Assembly (NCBI GenBank): GCA_037178675.1
Contig: JAYMGJ010000098.1
Span: 1-64,000 of the forward strand
DNA from: Scleroderma bovista
Lineage: Eukaryota > Basidiomycota > Agaricomycetes > Boletales > Sclerodermataceae
Length of the DNA stretch: 64,000 bases
Direction: 5' to 3'
Shown here: positions 40,637 through 51,041 of the stretch, in pieces
Position numbering within the stretch: position 1 is the first letter of the stretch
Layout of the letters: each line of letters opens with the position of its first letter
Program-made: the position numbers and the translations under genes
The notes under the pieces: model-generated
Databases searched by the model: none
Told to the model about the DNA's origin: nothing
Seen by the model: only the letters and a program-made list of their open reading frames with translations

Positions 40637-41169
40637 TCAGGAATTCCGGGAATCGGCCCAAATAGGCTTCGTAGGCTCAGATGCCTTGGCCTGTATACGA
40701 AGACGGATGCACAACAGTGGGTGGTGATGCACGGAACATCAAGAAATGATAACCTGCCTGGGCGTCCATCAGACGTTTCAATTCCTGTTCTTGGGCAAGG
40801 CGTGCAGCCCGGTTCGCTTCCACTTTCCTTCTAAGATCGGGGGCCATTTCCTGCCAAGTAGGCAAGAACACCAGCCAAGTATGTATGTTGGCGGCCGGGA
40901 AGAGAAAGGAATGCTAGGACTTACTGCGTATGTCTGCTCGGGAGTGGGTACAGTGGCTATAGATCAACGCAAGTCCATTAATTCCAGCGGAGGAAAGAGA
41001 AGGCGTGGGCTGGTACGAACCCTTCATAAGGAGATATCCCAAGCCGCCCACTATCAGTGCAGGAATCAGCATAATGCCACGTAGCGTATTAGTTTCAGTA
41101 TCATCCTGGAATCATTTGAAACGCACGGCCGCCGCTCAAGAGCGCCATTCTGAACCATGGGAAGCTCAT
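40637..41169 (-). CDS. CBP4: CBP4-like cytochrome bc1 assembly factor, small multi-exon gene
   Basis: This gene is invisible to reading-frame scans. Starting at 41169, spliced exons give MSFPWFRMALLSGG, L, GGLGYLLMKATVPTPEQTYA, then EMAPDLRRKVEANRAARLAQ, EQELKRLMDAQ and AKASEPTKPIWADSRNS, stop at 40637. That is about 80 residues. The pattern of one short transmembrane helix, a T(P)TPEQ motif, a L/APDLRRKxxANRAARL helix and a PIWAD end is that of fungal Cbp4. Cbp4 sits in the mitochondrial inner membrane and helps mature cytochrome b. The last intron (40691-40757) reads in frame only with a GC donor (CAG|GCAGGT). If it is instead unspliced or uses GT, the protein ends early at 40677 and loses PIWAD. 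Confidence is good for the family, moderate for the last junction. Confidence 0.75.
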
Positions 41170-41426
41170 GTTGTGCAAGACGAAGTTGGGAGAACGCCAA
41201 GCAGTTGTCAGTGCAACACGACAACATTTGTTGTCGATTGGACTACGTCATAACTTACAAAGTTGATGACCTGGGCGAGCTCCACAAGGGTGGACGTACG
41301 AATTAATACGGAAACATTCTAAGAAACGGTTCGATATGCAAGTGCCTGGTATACGTGCAATTCGTATGGTAAAAAGTGGAGAGAAACAATGAATCAGGCG
41401 CGCCGTCATAAATTGCGAGCGCATAG

Positions 41427-43491
41427 TCACCCCGCAGGCAAAAATGTCCGCAACGTGGGGAGTAACCCAGTTGATCTCTTGCGTTGCGTGATGAAACCAA
41501 ACACGCCCGCACTGCTCTTCTGGCTCGCCGCCTCTATACGAAGATCCTGCTCCCAATCACGACCATCGCCGTCTTGGTGCATTTGGCCAGACGCATGATT
41601 GCCTTGCACACGACGGGATCTTGTCTCTGGCCGATTGTGGCTGTCCAAGTTAGAAGAGGACTTCAGTCCAAGTCGTGGAACATCGGGCCATATATGGCGC
41701 CAAGTGCGTGAGGGTTCAGATCTAGAGGTCGCTGGCTCTGGTGAAAGATCGGCGGTTTCTGGCCTTGCTGAAACTGGAAATAGTCGACTTGCACTAGGCA
41801 GGGGCTCGTAGTTCCCCACACCAAACCCGCTGGGTCTATCTCGAGGTCCCGCTGACGTATGTGGTCTGCGCGTTCTTTTTACCTTGGGACTAGTCCGAGT
41901 GTGAGGTTCAGATGTCGATGAAAATTGGGATGTGTGACCAAGGTGAGATTCAGCAGAATGATTGGACGTTTTGTCGACTGGTGCAGTAAAAGGTAATCCA
42001 TTCGGTGTAGACTGATCAGGGCTACGGGGAGGAGACAAAACTTGCTCAGTGGCGTGTTCGTGCTTCGAACGACGGGGTGACTTCGACTTAGAACGACCTG
42101 AACACAGGTGCGCCGACTCACTGTATCGTGCAAGCGCAATTTGCCTCTGAGAGTCATTCGTAGAGACAATAGTGAGCTCCTTGTCTTCGAGATCGACACT
42201 CTCAGCATTATACGTGGGTGACGAAACGACCAGCTATGGACATGAGCGTCGGCGTCAGCATCGCTCCAAAGAAGACAGTCGTACGACCAACCTTGACGCG
42301 GAGAAAAAATTTAATGGCAACCATCTCCGTTTGTAAAGTTTCGCCAACAGACCATCTGCTGTTGGACTTATTGTCAGGCCAAGAAAATGTAAGGTTCTGT
42401 CTCCAGACTCCACTGGAGTCGCGATTAAAGGACGCAGAAGATTGGGAATGGGCAACTATGTGAGTGATTGTACGATCGTGTGAAGGATATGGCATGGCAT
42501 CGTCTTGCGTGTGTGAATGGTTTTGCAGAATGGGGCGAGAGGAGGAATCTGAGTAAAGAGATACAGAGGATGCCGCATGTAAATCCTGAATGGATGCACC
42601 GATGCTCGGATGCAGGGTAGATGGACTAGACTCGGGTATACCATTGGAAAATGCTGGCAGAAGTGGGGGATCGGTGGACGGTGATGTAACAAGTGCATCG
42701 CTTAGATGTATGCGCCGTTCAACTTGCGCAGAGGCACTGCGGATGGAGACAGATGCATCGAGTGGCTGTACGATGAGTTGTATGGTGATGATATCAAGAG
42801 GGCCAATCGGACATGGTGGAACGAGGACACGATAGCGTAGAGGATGCCCGCGGGACTTTGTTGTGATTGAAGTCAAAAGTGCGGAGGAACAAGGCGTCGG
42901 GAGGGGATGAGGGATGGGCAAATCGTAGCGTATGAGAGGGAGTTCAAAATATTTGAACTGACGAAAGCCCACGCCAGCTATTGGAATGTGGTTCAAAACT
43001 GAGAGACAGTCGGCAAGTTGTCAAGGGAGCGTAAGGAAGCGAGTGTGGACGCACCAGCCTCGACTCGCCAGAATACGCGATATTCCTGAAAATAAAGGGC
43101 AGTGCTTGGCGCAGATGCATTCGACGGGATAGATAATCGAAACTGATGTTCGCTGTCCCCTATCTCGGACCAATCCTGACTGCTGTCCTTTTTCCATAGA
43201 GTGACGGTGTGCTCGGAGAGCATGTTCATATGAACGACACCAAATCGACCATGGCGAGCCTCATAGCAACGCACAGCGACGATGATGTCTTTTGCAAGGA
43301 TTGGTTTCCCATCTTGCTCGATGTGTGTTCGGACGACTGCAGGGATAGTCAGAGGGACTGGGTGGGTGAGGAGTCGGAACGAAACACGTACGGCCCTCGA
43401 CTCTGACTGGTGTCAACCCGAGGTAGCCAAGGTGGGGGAAGTAGCGGACGCCTTGATTTCCTTTTGGGGAGATGAGCGACAGCTTGACCAT
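41427..43491 (-). CDS. Arrestin-like protein (Agaricomycete alpha-arrestin family)
   Basis: The ATG at 43491 (MVKLSLISPKGNQGV) is chosen; a TTG 15 nt upstream is in frame but unlikely. The N-terminal half reads VRTHIEQDGKPILAKDIIVA, VRCYEARHGRFGVVHMN, WSEIGDSEHQFRLSIPSN and LYFQEYRVFWRVEAG, a beta-sandwich arrestin N domain. The middle has PLRYRVLVPPCPIGPLDIIT. An intron starting at AAG|GTTGGT joins FFLRVK to LVVSSPTYNAESVDLEDKEL and TIVSTND, the arrestin C domain. The tail is Ser/Pro/Arg rich and disordered. Alpha-arrestins adapt Rsp5-type ubiquitin ligases to membrane transporters, but I saw no clear PPxY motif in the parts read. It is divergent from SLC35F6 (262 bp). Confidence 0.78.
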
Positions 43492-43753
43492 GACAGACGC
43501 AGACAAGTGAGACGGAGTGCGTCGGCGAGGGCGACGTCGAGGTGGCCGGGCACGACGAGGAGGTGGTGGAGGAGACTAGGAGACTCGAACGGACAAGGAA
43601 AATAGCAGCCCATGGCGATAAATATCACTGCAAAAGGAAGCCGAGAAGAAGCGGTGAGACCCAATCTCAGATCCAATTACGTAATTTCATCCACCACAAA
43701 ATAATTCCATTATTATTATTATTTCGGCGAGTCACTCCTCTTCAACCTCCATC

Positions 43754-45597
43754 ATGCCCTCCTCACTATACGTGCCCATCCTCCTTGCGGGGATGATCAT
43801 CACCGTAGGTGTCTCTATCATGTCTGTTCTTCGTTCATCGGAAGCTCTCGCAGGGATCCAGCAACTCGTTGTGGAGCAAATGGCAGGTCAGTGCACCTGT
43901 GACGCGCGTCCTTTGTCAACAGTAGATAACGCTCTCAGGATATGCAATGCGTTGAGAATTGCAACGACCCCGACCCGCAGAACCGTATTCTATTTGAGCA
44001 GCCCGTGTGGCAAACCATGCAGATGTTTGGTCTGTCCTTGATGCCAATTTCAACAAGTATGCACTGACGTATCCCGCTAGTGGGGGAGATGCTTTGTCAG
44101 TACAGACACTTGCACGATTCCAGATTAGACTCACTTGCTTTTGGTTAGGCTTCCTTCCCGTCCTTTACACGTGGCTCCGAACCAAGTATCAAACCGCTCC
44201 AGTGTTTCTTCCCTCCGATCCAGACGAAGATGAATCCCCATCCAGTAAACCCAACGGATCTTCGGAAGACCTAACTGGGTGGAAGGTGCTTTTCCTGTGG
44301 TTTCCAGCCGCCTGCGATCTCGCCGGCACTACGGTCCGTTTCTCTCATCCATCAAGCACATTCTTTGTGCGGTGCTAATACCGCCTCCCCAGCTCATGAA
44401 CGTTGGGCTTCTATATACACCTGTTTCCATCTTCCAGATGTCACGTGGTGCGCTCGTCCTATTTGTGGGCATTCTCAGCGTGATTTTTTTGCGTCGCCGT
44501 CTATGGTTGTACCAGTTCGTATTTACGATCCTTCTTCGTCACACGGGTTAAACTTTCCTAGATGGGTATCCCTACTCACCGTCATGGCCGGTGTATCCCT
44601 CGTTGGTTACAGTGGTTCGTTGATCAAGGATACGGTCGAGGAAGATGTGACACTCATCAGCACGGGAACTACTTCGGAACCCATCGATCAACCTGATCTG
44701 ACCAAGGTCCTTATTGGTACGTCATACTGTCACCCACAATTGAGTCAGAGCAGAATTCCGAACAATGCGCAGGCGTGTTTTTCATCATATTCGCCCAAAT
44801 CTTGTGAGAATTAAGCTACGTTGCCAATCATCGATTTGCTTACAATTCCTCCATATCAGCACTGCCACTCAGTTTGTGATCGAAGAGAAGATTATGGCGC
44901 GCTGGGCTGTTGCGCCGCTGGTTGCCGTTGGTTATGAGGGCTTGTTCGGAGCTCTGACTGTCGGGTTATGTATGCCCATTATGGCTTATTCTTCTCTGGC
45001 TTCACAGTCGCCTTTCTTCGATCTTCCCAGAGGCTGGCATCAGATGGTGGATACCCCAGCGGTGTTACGATCTAGCATCGCGATCGCATGCAGTATCTCC
45101 CTGTTCAACTACTTTGGTCTGAGCGTGACGCGGCATGTCAGCGCTACGGCGAGGAGTTTGACTGACACGTGCAGGACACTCTCGATCTGGCTAGTGAGCC
45201 TTGGATTAGGCTGGGAGAAACTTTTATTCCCGATATCCCTTCTTCAGGTTCTGGGCTTTGGATTGCTAGTGTAAGTGATCGGTTTCCCCAAGTGGCAGCC
45301 GAAGACTTATCCTATTATTAATAGTTATGGAACAGTATGCCGCTCTTTTATTAAGACCGTGTTGCCGCTCATGGATCCTGTTTGCAGTTCTTGTTCAACA
45401 ACCTTGTCCACCCACCTGCTTTCCTGCGTCCGACTCCGAATTTGAATGCTGCGGCGGAAGAAGCCGATGCGCTTCTCGCCTCCTCTCGGCTCGATGAATC
45501 AGCCACGTTACCCGCTGACCTCGGACAGAGCGGTTATGATGTCCTCCCATCGAACGAGCATGTGAAGGCGAAGGGCATTGTGACGGTCGAAGAATGA
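43754..45597 (+). CDS. SLC35F6-type multi-pass membrane transporter
   Basis: Starts MPSSLYVPILLAGMIITVGV at 43754. Spliced blocks: MQCVENCNDPDPQNRILFEQ, PVWQTMQM, KVLFLWFPAACDLAGTT, LMNVGLLYTPVSIFQMSRGA, LVLFVGILSVIFLRRRLWLY, QWVSLLTVMAGVSLVGYSGS, ATQFVIEEKIM, APLVAVGYEGLFGALTVG and NYFGLSVTRHVSATARSLTD. The end is LGWE, VLGFGLLVYGT and a hydrophilic tail, stop at 45597. This follows human SLC35F6 block by block with ten hydrophobic helices. SLC35F6 belongs to the drug/metabolite transporter superfamily and has been placed in lysosomal or mitochondrial membranes; its substrate is not established. About seven exons. Confidence 0.9.
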
Positions 45598-46176
45598 GAT
45601 AGAGTACCCTCTAATGTTACTAGCTGGCAATCGAAACTAGCATCGCTTGACACCCAGCTTCGAGCCCGCTGGCAGTCTGGCTTCATGGCAGATTCTGCCT
45701 CGTCTGACAGACGACCCTTGGTCCATTCGGGGCCGCTGCGTTGGTCCACTCCAAACTGGGCTGCGCCACTGTACACAGCAGTGGTCAAAACGCCACGTCA
45801 CTTTGCTAAACGTTATAATTAGTGAGCAATCAGACGCGGCCAGAAAGTGTTGCCGAGGATGATTCTTCGGACGCCCTGTCAAAGCGTGGCCGTCTCGTTG
45901 CTCTCCCCGTGTGGTCTTCTTGGGCTTCTCAGCTTCTGGAAGCAGTTGGCGGTGTGAATTTGTCGTGGTTGCAAATGTAACCGCAATCTACAGCGGGGGT
46001 CTAGAGTACGACAAACCGAGACGTACGCACTGCGCTGATCGCAGCCCTTTGCTGAAGAACCGAGCCGCAACAATCGATGGATTTCGCCGTGTCTTTGCGC
46101 TCCCCTGCCGCTAACATGCTTGTCTTAATTGGTCCTGATATGGCTTCCCCACACCCGTTCTATGTATGTAACACAC
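45598..46176. other. Convergent region between SLC35F6 and SHQ1, no gene seen
   Basis: 579 bp between two stop codons on opposite strands. Several short open frames exist on both strands, but none shows splice-supported continuity or family resemblance. Probably 3' UTRs and spacer. Confidence 0.5.
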
Positions 46177-47841
46177 TTACGCCACATGGGTGTGCCATTG
46201 TTCCGAGGACTCATCGTCGCTGTCACTCTCTCTATCGACCCCAAGCCCTGCCATCTCTTCTAGCCGTTCCAGGTCCCAGCCAATCGTCGACTTGGGTACT
46301 ATCAATTTATCCAGCTTGTCGCCTATCTGCTTCAGAACGGCATCACTGGTCGGGGTTAGCTTGCACTGGAAAGCGTCGGAACAGGGTATTGACCTTGCGC
46401 CCGCTTGTACCCATACACAGAAATCCTCCACCCATATCTTGTTGTAGATGTAGTAGACGTCGTGGTGATCCAGCATGTTCTTGATTGCCAACAAATATCT
46501 CGTTATTAATCGCTTTCCCTGACAGAAGGCGGCAGCAGCATCCTTCCGACACCGTTCCGCAAGTAGATAAGAACGATAGAGGGGGAAGGCAAGACACCGT
46601 CTGTAGGATGTCACCAACGTGCATGTAAGTTCGGTGTCTGTAAAGTCAAAATCGGTTGCTCCATGGAGCGCCACTGGACTGTACGGAGGTGGATCGAGTG
46701 CTGAAAATGCGGCAACAAGCTTGCAGATCGTCCACGCACTCTCGACCGTGGGGTCATTTAGTGTCGTCCGTTTGTCGTACGCATGGGCGAAGAGAAGGTT
46801 GATGAGCACGAGATACAAGTTGTGCTCTTGCAACATGTTCATCAAGTCTGCCGAAGCCAATTTACCACCGCACGTTAACTGCTCCGGAAATGATGCTCAC
46901 GCTCTTTTCTTGGCAACCTGAGCATGGCCAGGTTCTCCACTTCTGTGTAAATGACCTCTGCGGTGCTTGTGAGCTCCGGATCTTGCCAAGCGATCAGTTC
47001 TTGGATGCATTCGTCATCGGCATAATCTGCCCTGCGTAGCGTATTATGAAACGATAGAAGGAGAATGCCGCCATCGGACGAACATGTAATGCTCTTCATC
47101 CCACTTTGCGTCTTCGTGCGCCAACCGCCTGGTTCGCCGCTCTCTGACAGGACATGTTTCAACGTCGTCGCCTAATTCATTGATCTCGTTTTCCGTATGC
47201 GCAACGTGTGCAAAATACCCTGTGTACATGTCCAAAAAGCCATAGTATCGTTTTGTGGTGGTATGAAATTCGAATTCGGTGCTTGGAATCGTCTGCGGCA
47301 ATTGCCAGTCGTCCTTTGCCGCTGAAACAAACGTCACGCAGAGCGACGGGGAACGACCAGAAGGCTTACCTTGCACGAATTCGTCCTCCAAAGAAAGGTT
47401 ATCAGCACGGCTGGAAATATCTGCGATGTCATTTTCCAATGCAGACTGGGGTGCAAGGACTTGAATCGAGGGTCCGCGAGGGGGCTGAGAAGGACGCGGT
47501 GCTAGCAATTTTGCCAACAGGTCCAAGTCGGGGAAATATTGCCCTTTGACTTCCTTTGTGAGAGTGACGGTGAGGTAGCCTGTGCTTGGGTTGTATTGTG
47601 CGGTTGCGTTATCATCTTCCACGACAGAACGGGGAAAGTTAAGGCGCAAAAAGTAAGGGTTGATGTGCACGGTCAATAACGTGTCATCAACACTGATTTC
47701 CACGTCCGCAGCCTACCAATCCATTGAGACTATCAGCGGCATCAGCCCTGTCAATGGTGCACGTACACGGACTGAGGGACAGTATATTGACGTGACAACG
47801 GACTCATCGGTCTGCATGCATGAAAACCTGGGCGTGATCAT
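46177..47841 (-). CDS. SHQ1: SHQ1 H/ACA snoRNP assembly chaperone
   Basis: Start at 47841: MITPRFSCMQTDESVVTSIY, CPSVR, then a 54-nt intron, then AADVEISVDDTLLTVHINPY and FLRLNFP. This is the N-terminal CS-like domain of Shq1 (YFLRL). It continues GYLTVTLTKEVKGQYFPDLD and LLAKLLAPR. The C-terminal Shq1 domain follows: TKRYYGFLDMYTGYFAHVAH, ADYADDECIQELIAWQDPEL, VESAWTICKLVAAFSALDPP and RRCLAFPLYRSYLLAERC. The gene ends with an acidic tail (DRESDSDDESSEQ), stop at 46177. Shq1 holds dyskerin/Cbf5 before H/ACA RNA loading, needed for pseudouridylation and telomerase RNA stability. Four or so exons. Divergent from TRP2. Confidence 0.93.
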
Positions 47842-48164
47842 GAATATGCGTGGGCCAGGACATGAGTAGAGGAAGATAAGTCGTTCGGATCGTCAGGTAA
47901 AGAACGTGTGATAATCAAGAAACTATTCACTACAGCAAATCACCGGTGCATTGATTCCCGGCACTGTGAGTACGACGAGTTCGACCCTTGCGACTACGGT
48001 ATGGGTCAATAGGGCCGCTTCAATTGTTTTCCTTTCGCGATGATATCGGCAAACAATTAACGGCCTAGTAGCTCATTGCGTGACACAGCGTCCACGATGG
48101 GCCAAAACTGCCCTTATTTAAATAGCTGATTATCGACTACGTCCCATCACCCTTCCACCCAACA
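47842..48164. promoter_or_regulatory. Divergent promoter of SHQ1 and TRP2
   Basis: 323 bp between the start codons. It includes CCTTATTTAAATAGC about 50 bp before the TRP2 ATG (near 48113-48125), a possible TATA-like element. I did not see a TGACTC-type Gcn4/CpcA site in the part read closely, so amino-acid control is not supported by sequence here. Confidence 0.5.
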
Positions 48165-49944
48165 ATGGACCCACAGGTGAGCAGTTCGGCCAACTCCCCG
48201 GATTCATCGACCTCATTTTGCAGAAGCTCCAAGCCTACCCATCACTCCCTACCGTCGAGCAGCTTGTGATTCGCGAAAAGCGCGGAAACTGCATCCCGGT
48301 CTTCGTCCAGCTGCCTGCAGATCTCATCACACCATGCATGGCATACCTTCGCATCGCACAAGGCTCAAAATACAGCTTCCTTCTAGAATCCGTGGTCGCT
48401 GGAGAAAACATAGCCAGGTATAGTTTTGTGGGTGCAGGTGAGCCATTGCCATCGCCTGAGGCAACCTGCATCATCCGACCGCTCGATAGATCCATTGAAG
48501 GTCATCAAGACCGGTCCGAATGAAGAGATCACAGGCGATCCCATGACTGCTCTTCAGCGGGAGTTGTCAGTCCATCAATATATCAAGATCCCCGAAATCC
48601 CAACGTTTACGGGCGGGGCGATTGGATATGTCACGTACGACTGTATTCATTACTTCGAGCCCAAGACAGCCCGGGAGTTGAAGGACCCACTTGGCATCCC
48701 CGAGTCTTTCTTTATGCTCACGGATACCCTTCTCATCTATGATCATTTGTTCCAAAACATCAAAGTCGTAACTCACGCATTTTGTCCAAAGGACGCAGGC
48801 ACAGTGAACCTATCCTTCGTCTATCAGACTGCAGTCTCCAAAGTCCGCCGCCTAGCAAAGATCCTCTTGTCGTCGACCACCCCAGAGGTCCCACAACCGC
48901 CCATCAGGCTCGGAAACGAGGCCGTGTCCAACGTGGGCAAGCCCGGTTACGAGGCATTCGTCACCAAGCTCAAGGAACACATTGTTGCTGGTGACATTAT
49001 TCAGGCAGTTCCGTCGCAGAGACTCTCCCGCCCTACCGATCTTCATCCCTTCAATGTCTATCGGCACTTGCGACAGCTCAACCCAAGTCCCTATATGTTT
49101 TACCTGGACTGTGGGGAGTTGCAGATCGTCGGTGCTAGCCCCGAAACTCTTTGCAAAGTAGAAGAAAACAAGGTATATAACCACGCTATTGCAGGTACAA
49201 CAAAACGCGGAAAGACTACAGAAGGTAGGTTCTATATATGTGATGTCCGGTGATCATTCCTACATCACGACTGCAGAGGACAAGGTATTGTCCGAGCAGT
49301 TGAGCTCATCCGAAAAGGATAGGGCGGAGCATATCATGCTTGTTGATCTTGCTCGAAATGATGTCAATCGTGTATGCAAGCCAGAGACGGTGGTAGTCGA
49401 CCACCTTATGCAAGTACAGAAATTCAGTCATGTCATACACTTGACCTCACAAGTATCTGGAACACTTCGGGACGGGATGACAAGGTGGGCACTCCCATTG
49501 CGCTGCAGAATGTTTGCTTAATTATCGTAGATTCGATGCTTTCCGATCGATTTTCCCGGCTGGTACAGTTTCCGGAGCGCCGAAAATCAAAGCTATGGAA
49601 ATCATCTCCGAATTGGAACAGGAGAAGCGGGCCATTTACGCTGGGGCTGTGGGTCGTTTTGACTTTGCGGATGATGCCATGGATACGTGCATTGCCATTC
49701 GCACAATGACCTTCAAAGATGGGGTTGCGTATTTGCAAGCTGGTGGCGGAATCGTGTTTGATAGTGTTGAGGAAGACGAGTACATCGAAACCGTCAATAA
49801 GCTCGGCGGAAACACGCGTGCATTGGCTGAAGCAGAGAGTAAGTTTTGTTACTTCAGTTCCTCGACATCAAGCTCAGCGAAGCTGCAGAGTATTGGTATG
49901 ATATCCAAAGGGAGCAGACGAAGGGAGAATCGAACGTTATGTAA
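48165..49944 (+). CDS. TRP2: Anthranilate synthase component I
   Basis: Exon 1 is 12 nt (ATG GAC CCA CAG, 48165-48176), then an intron, then [20 protein letters not shown]. The N-terminal domain contains [20 protein letters not shown], whose LLES is the tryptophan feedback-binding motif. The chorismate-binding core reads [115 protein letters not shown] and [20 protein letters not shown]. The last intron joins AEAE to [20 protein letters not shown] (stop 49944). It converts chorismate to anthranilate with the glutamine amidotransferase subunit. The stop lies 8 nt from the stop of the convergent uS2m gene. Confidence 0.96.
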
Positions 49945-49952
49945 ATTGCATT

Positions 49953-50915
49953 TTACTCCGCTCCTTCACCTAACAAAGCCTGCTTGATCATGATTCTATC
50001 CGTGCGACGTTGCTGTGCCTTTTTGTCCTCTTCCCGTGCCATGATACCTTCTTTACCCGCTATACTCAGAACACCGGCAATTATTTGAGCTGTTCGAGGG
50101 CTGTCGTCATTTGCAGGAACGGGGTACATGACGATGCGAGGATCTGCGTTGGAATCGACGATGCCAACTGTGGGAACATGTTGAATAGCACATTCCCGTA
50201 TTGCGTTCATGTTGGCCAAGGGGTTGAGGAAGATAACCAAGTCGGGTATGAGGCGGTATTCCTGCCTCTCTTCCTGGAACAGCTGATTCCGATTTGTCAG
50301 AGTTCCCGGAAGCCATCGCTCTCCGATGTGATACCCCTGCGAACCAAGTCTACCTGATGATCTTTGTATCGTTTCCTGGAGGTCAGGGCGGGTGCCAACA
50401 AATAAAATTGTGCCTTTGCGTTGAGCTACAGCCCGCACGAGATTGGCAGCGCGCCGTAAAAGCGGTAAAGTTTGGTCGAGGTCAATGATTGTAAGGCCAG
50501 CACGTATCCCATATGCATATGGAAGGAAGTTGGGGTTCATTAATGAGGTCGTGTGTCCGAAGTGCGCGCCCGCCGCAACAAGTGCAGAGAGAGTGGCTTG
50601 TGAGGGACTTAATGGCCGGGACAGGGTATGGTGGGGTTGGAAGGTATTTTCGCGCGTTTGTGTAGACCCATGGTCATTCATCAGGTCAACTGCGTAAAAA
50701 AGGCCTCCATTGAAAAACCAAGGGGAGACGCGAGGGCTGACATACTCACAAAGACACTTGAACCGCGCCCTGTTCTCCTGCATAAGAGCCCAGTCTTCCG
50801 GTGATTCTATAGTCTGTTGATTGCTGCTACCAGGCGCCGAGTACATGGTCCTGGTAGCTGTTAGGGAGAATGGACATCTCCTTCGCAGACATCTTGTCGC
50901 AGCAAGCCATGACAT
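49953..50915 (-). CDS. MRPS2: Mitochondrial ribosomal protein uS2m
   Basis: The start at 50915 gives [20 protein letters not shown], an Arg-rich mitochondrial targeting peptide. The core reads [89 protein letters not shown] and [26 protein letters not shown], the classical uS2 signatures. The reading frame is open over its full length, but 50690-50749 (60 nt) has good GT..AG borders (GTGAGT and ACGCAG). That stretch encodes a poorly conserved insert (ending FYA), so it is probably a stop-free intron of length divisible by three. Without it the protein has 300 residues. Divergent from the Ssb-Hsp70 gene. Confidence 0.92.
   Translation of the reverse strand: MSWLAATRCLRRRCPFSLTATRTMYSAPGSSNQQTIESPEDWALMQENRARFKCLCEYVSPRVSPWFFNGGLFYAVDLMNDHGSTQTRENTFQPHHTLSRPLSPSQATLSALVAAGAHFGHTTSLMNPNFLPYAYGIRAGLTIIDLDQTLPLLRRAANLVRAVAQRKGTILFVGTRPDLQETIQRSSGRLGSQGYHIGERWLPGTLTNRNQLFQEERQEYRLIPDLVIFLNPLANMNAIRECAIQHVPTVGIVDSNADPRIVMYPVPANDDSPRTAQIIAGVLSIAGKEGIMAREEDKKAQQRRTDRIMIKQALLGEGAE
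50690..50749 (-). other. Probable in-frame, stop-free intron inside uS2m
   Basis: Exactly 60 nt with donor GTGAGTATG and acceptor TTTACGCAG. Retaining it leaves the frame open; removing it joins CLF to DLMNDHG. The tract before the acceptor is T-rich, as expected for an intron. Confidence 0.7.
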
Positions 50916-51041
50916 GGTTGTGTCGGGTGGCTGTGCAAATTTTCATCAGAGGGGACATCCCTGCTTACCTCAGCAAACCCATCGATTTTTTTCATCGGCG
51001 AGCTTGACTTTCCACCTCCACACACCCTCTTCTTACAGAAA
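50916..51041. promoter_or_regulatory. Very short divergent promoter, uS2m / Ssb-Hsp70
   Basis: Only 126 bp separate the two start codons. It contains the near-palindromic stretch CGATTTTTTTCATCGG near 50980 and a C/T-rich tract before the Hsp70 ATG. No heat-shock element (repeated NGAAN) is evident, which fits a growth-linked rather than heat-induced Ssb gene. Confidence 0.65.

Noticed and set aside
45598..46176. Short open frames on both strands between SLC35F6 and SHQ1
   Set aside because: No family resemblance and no splice-supported continuation; the region lies between two stop codons.
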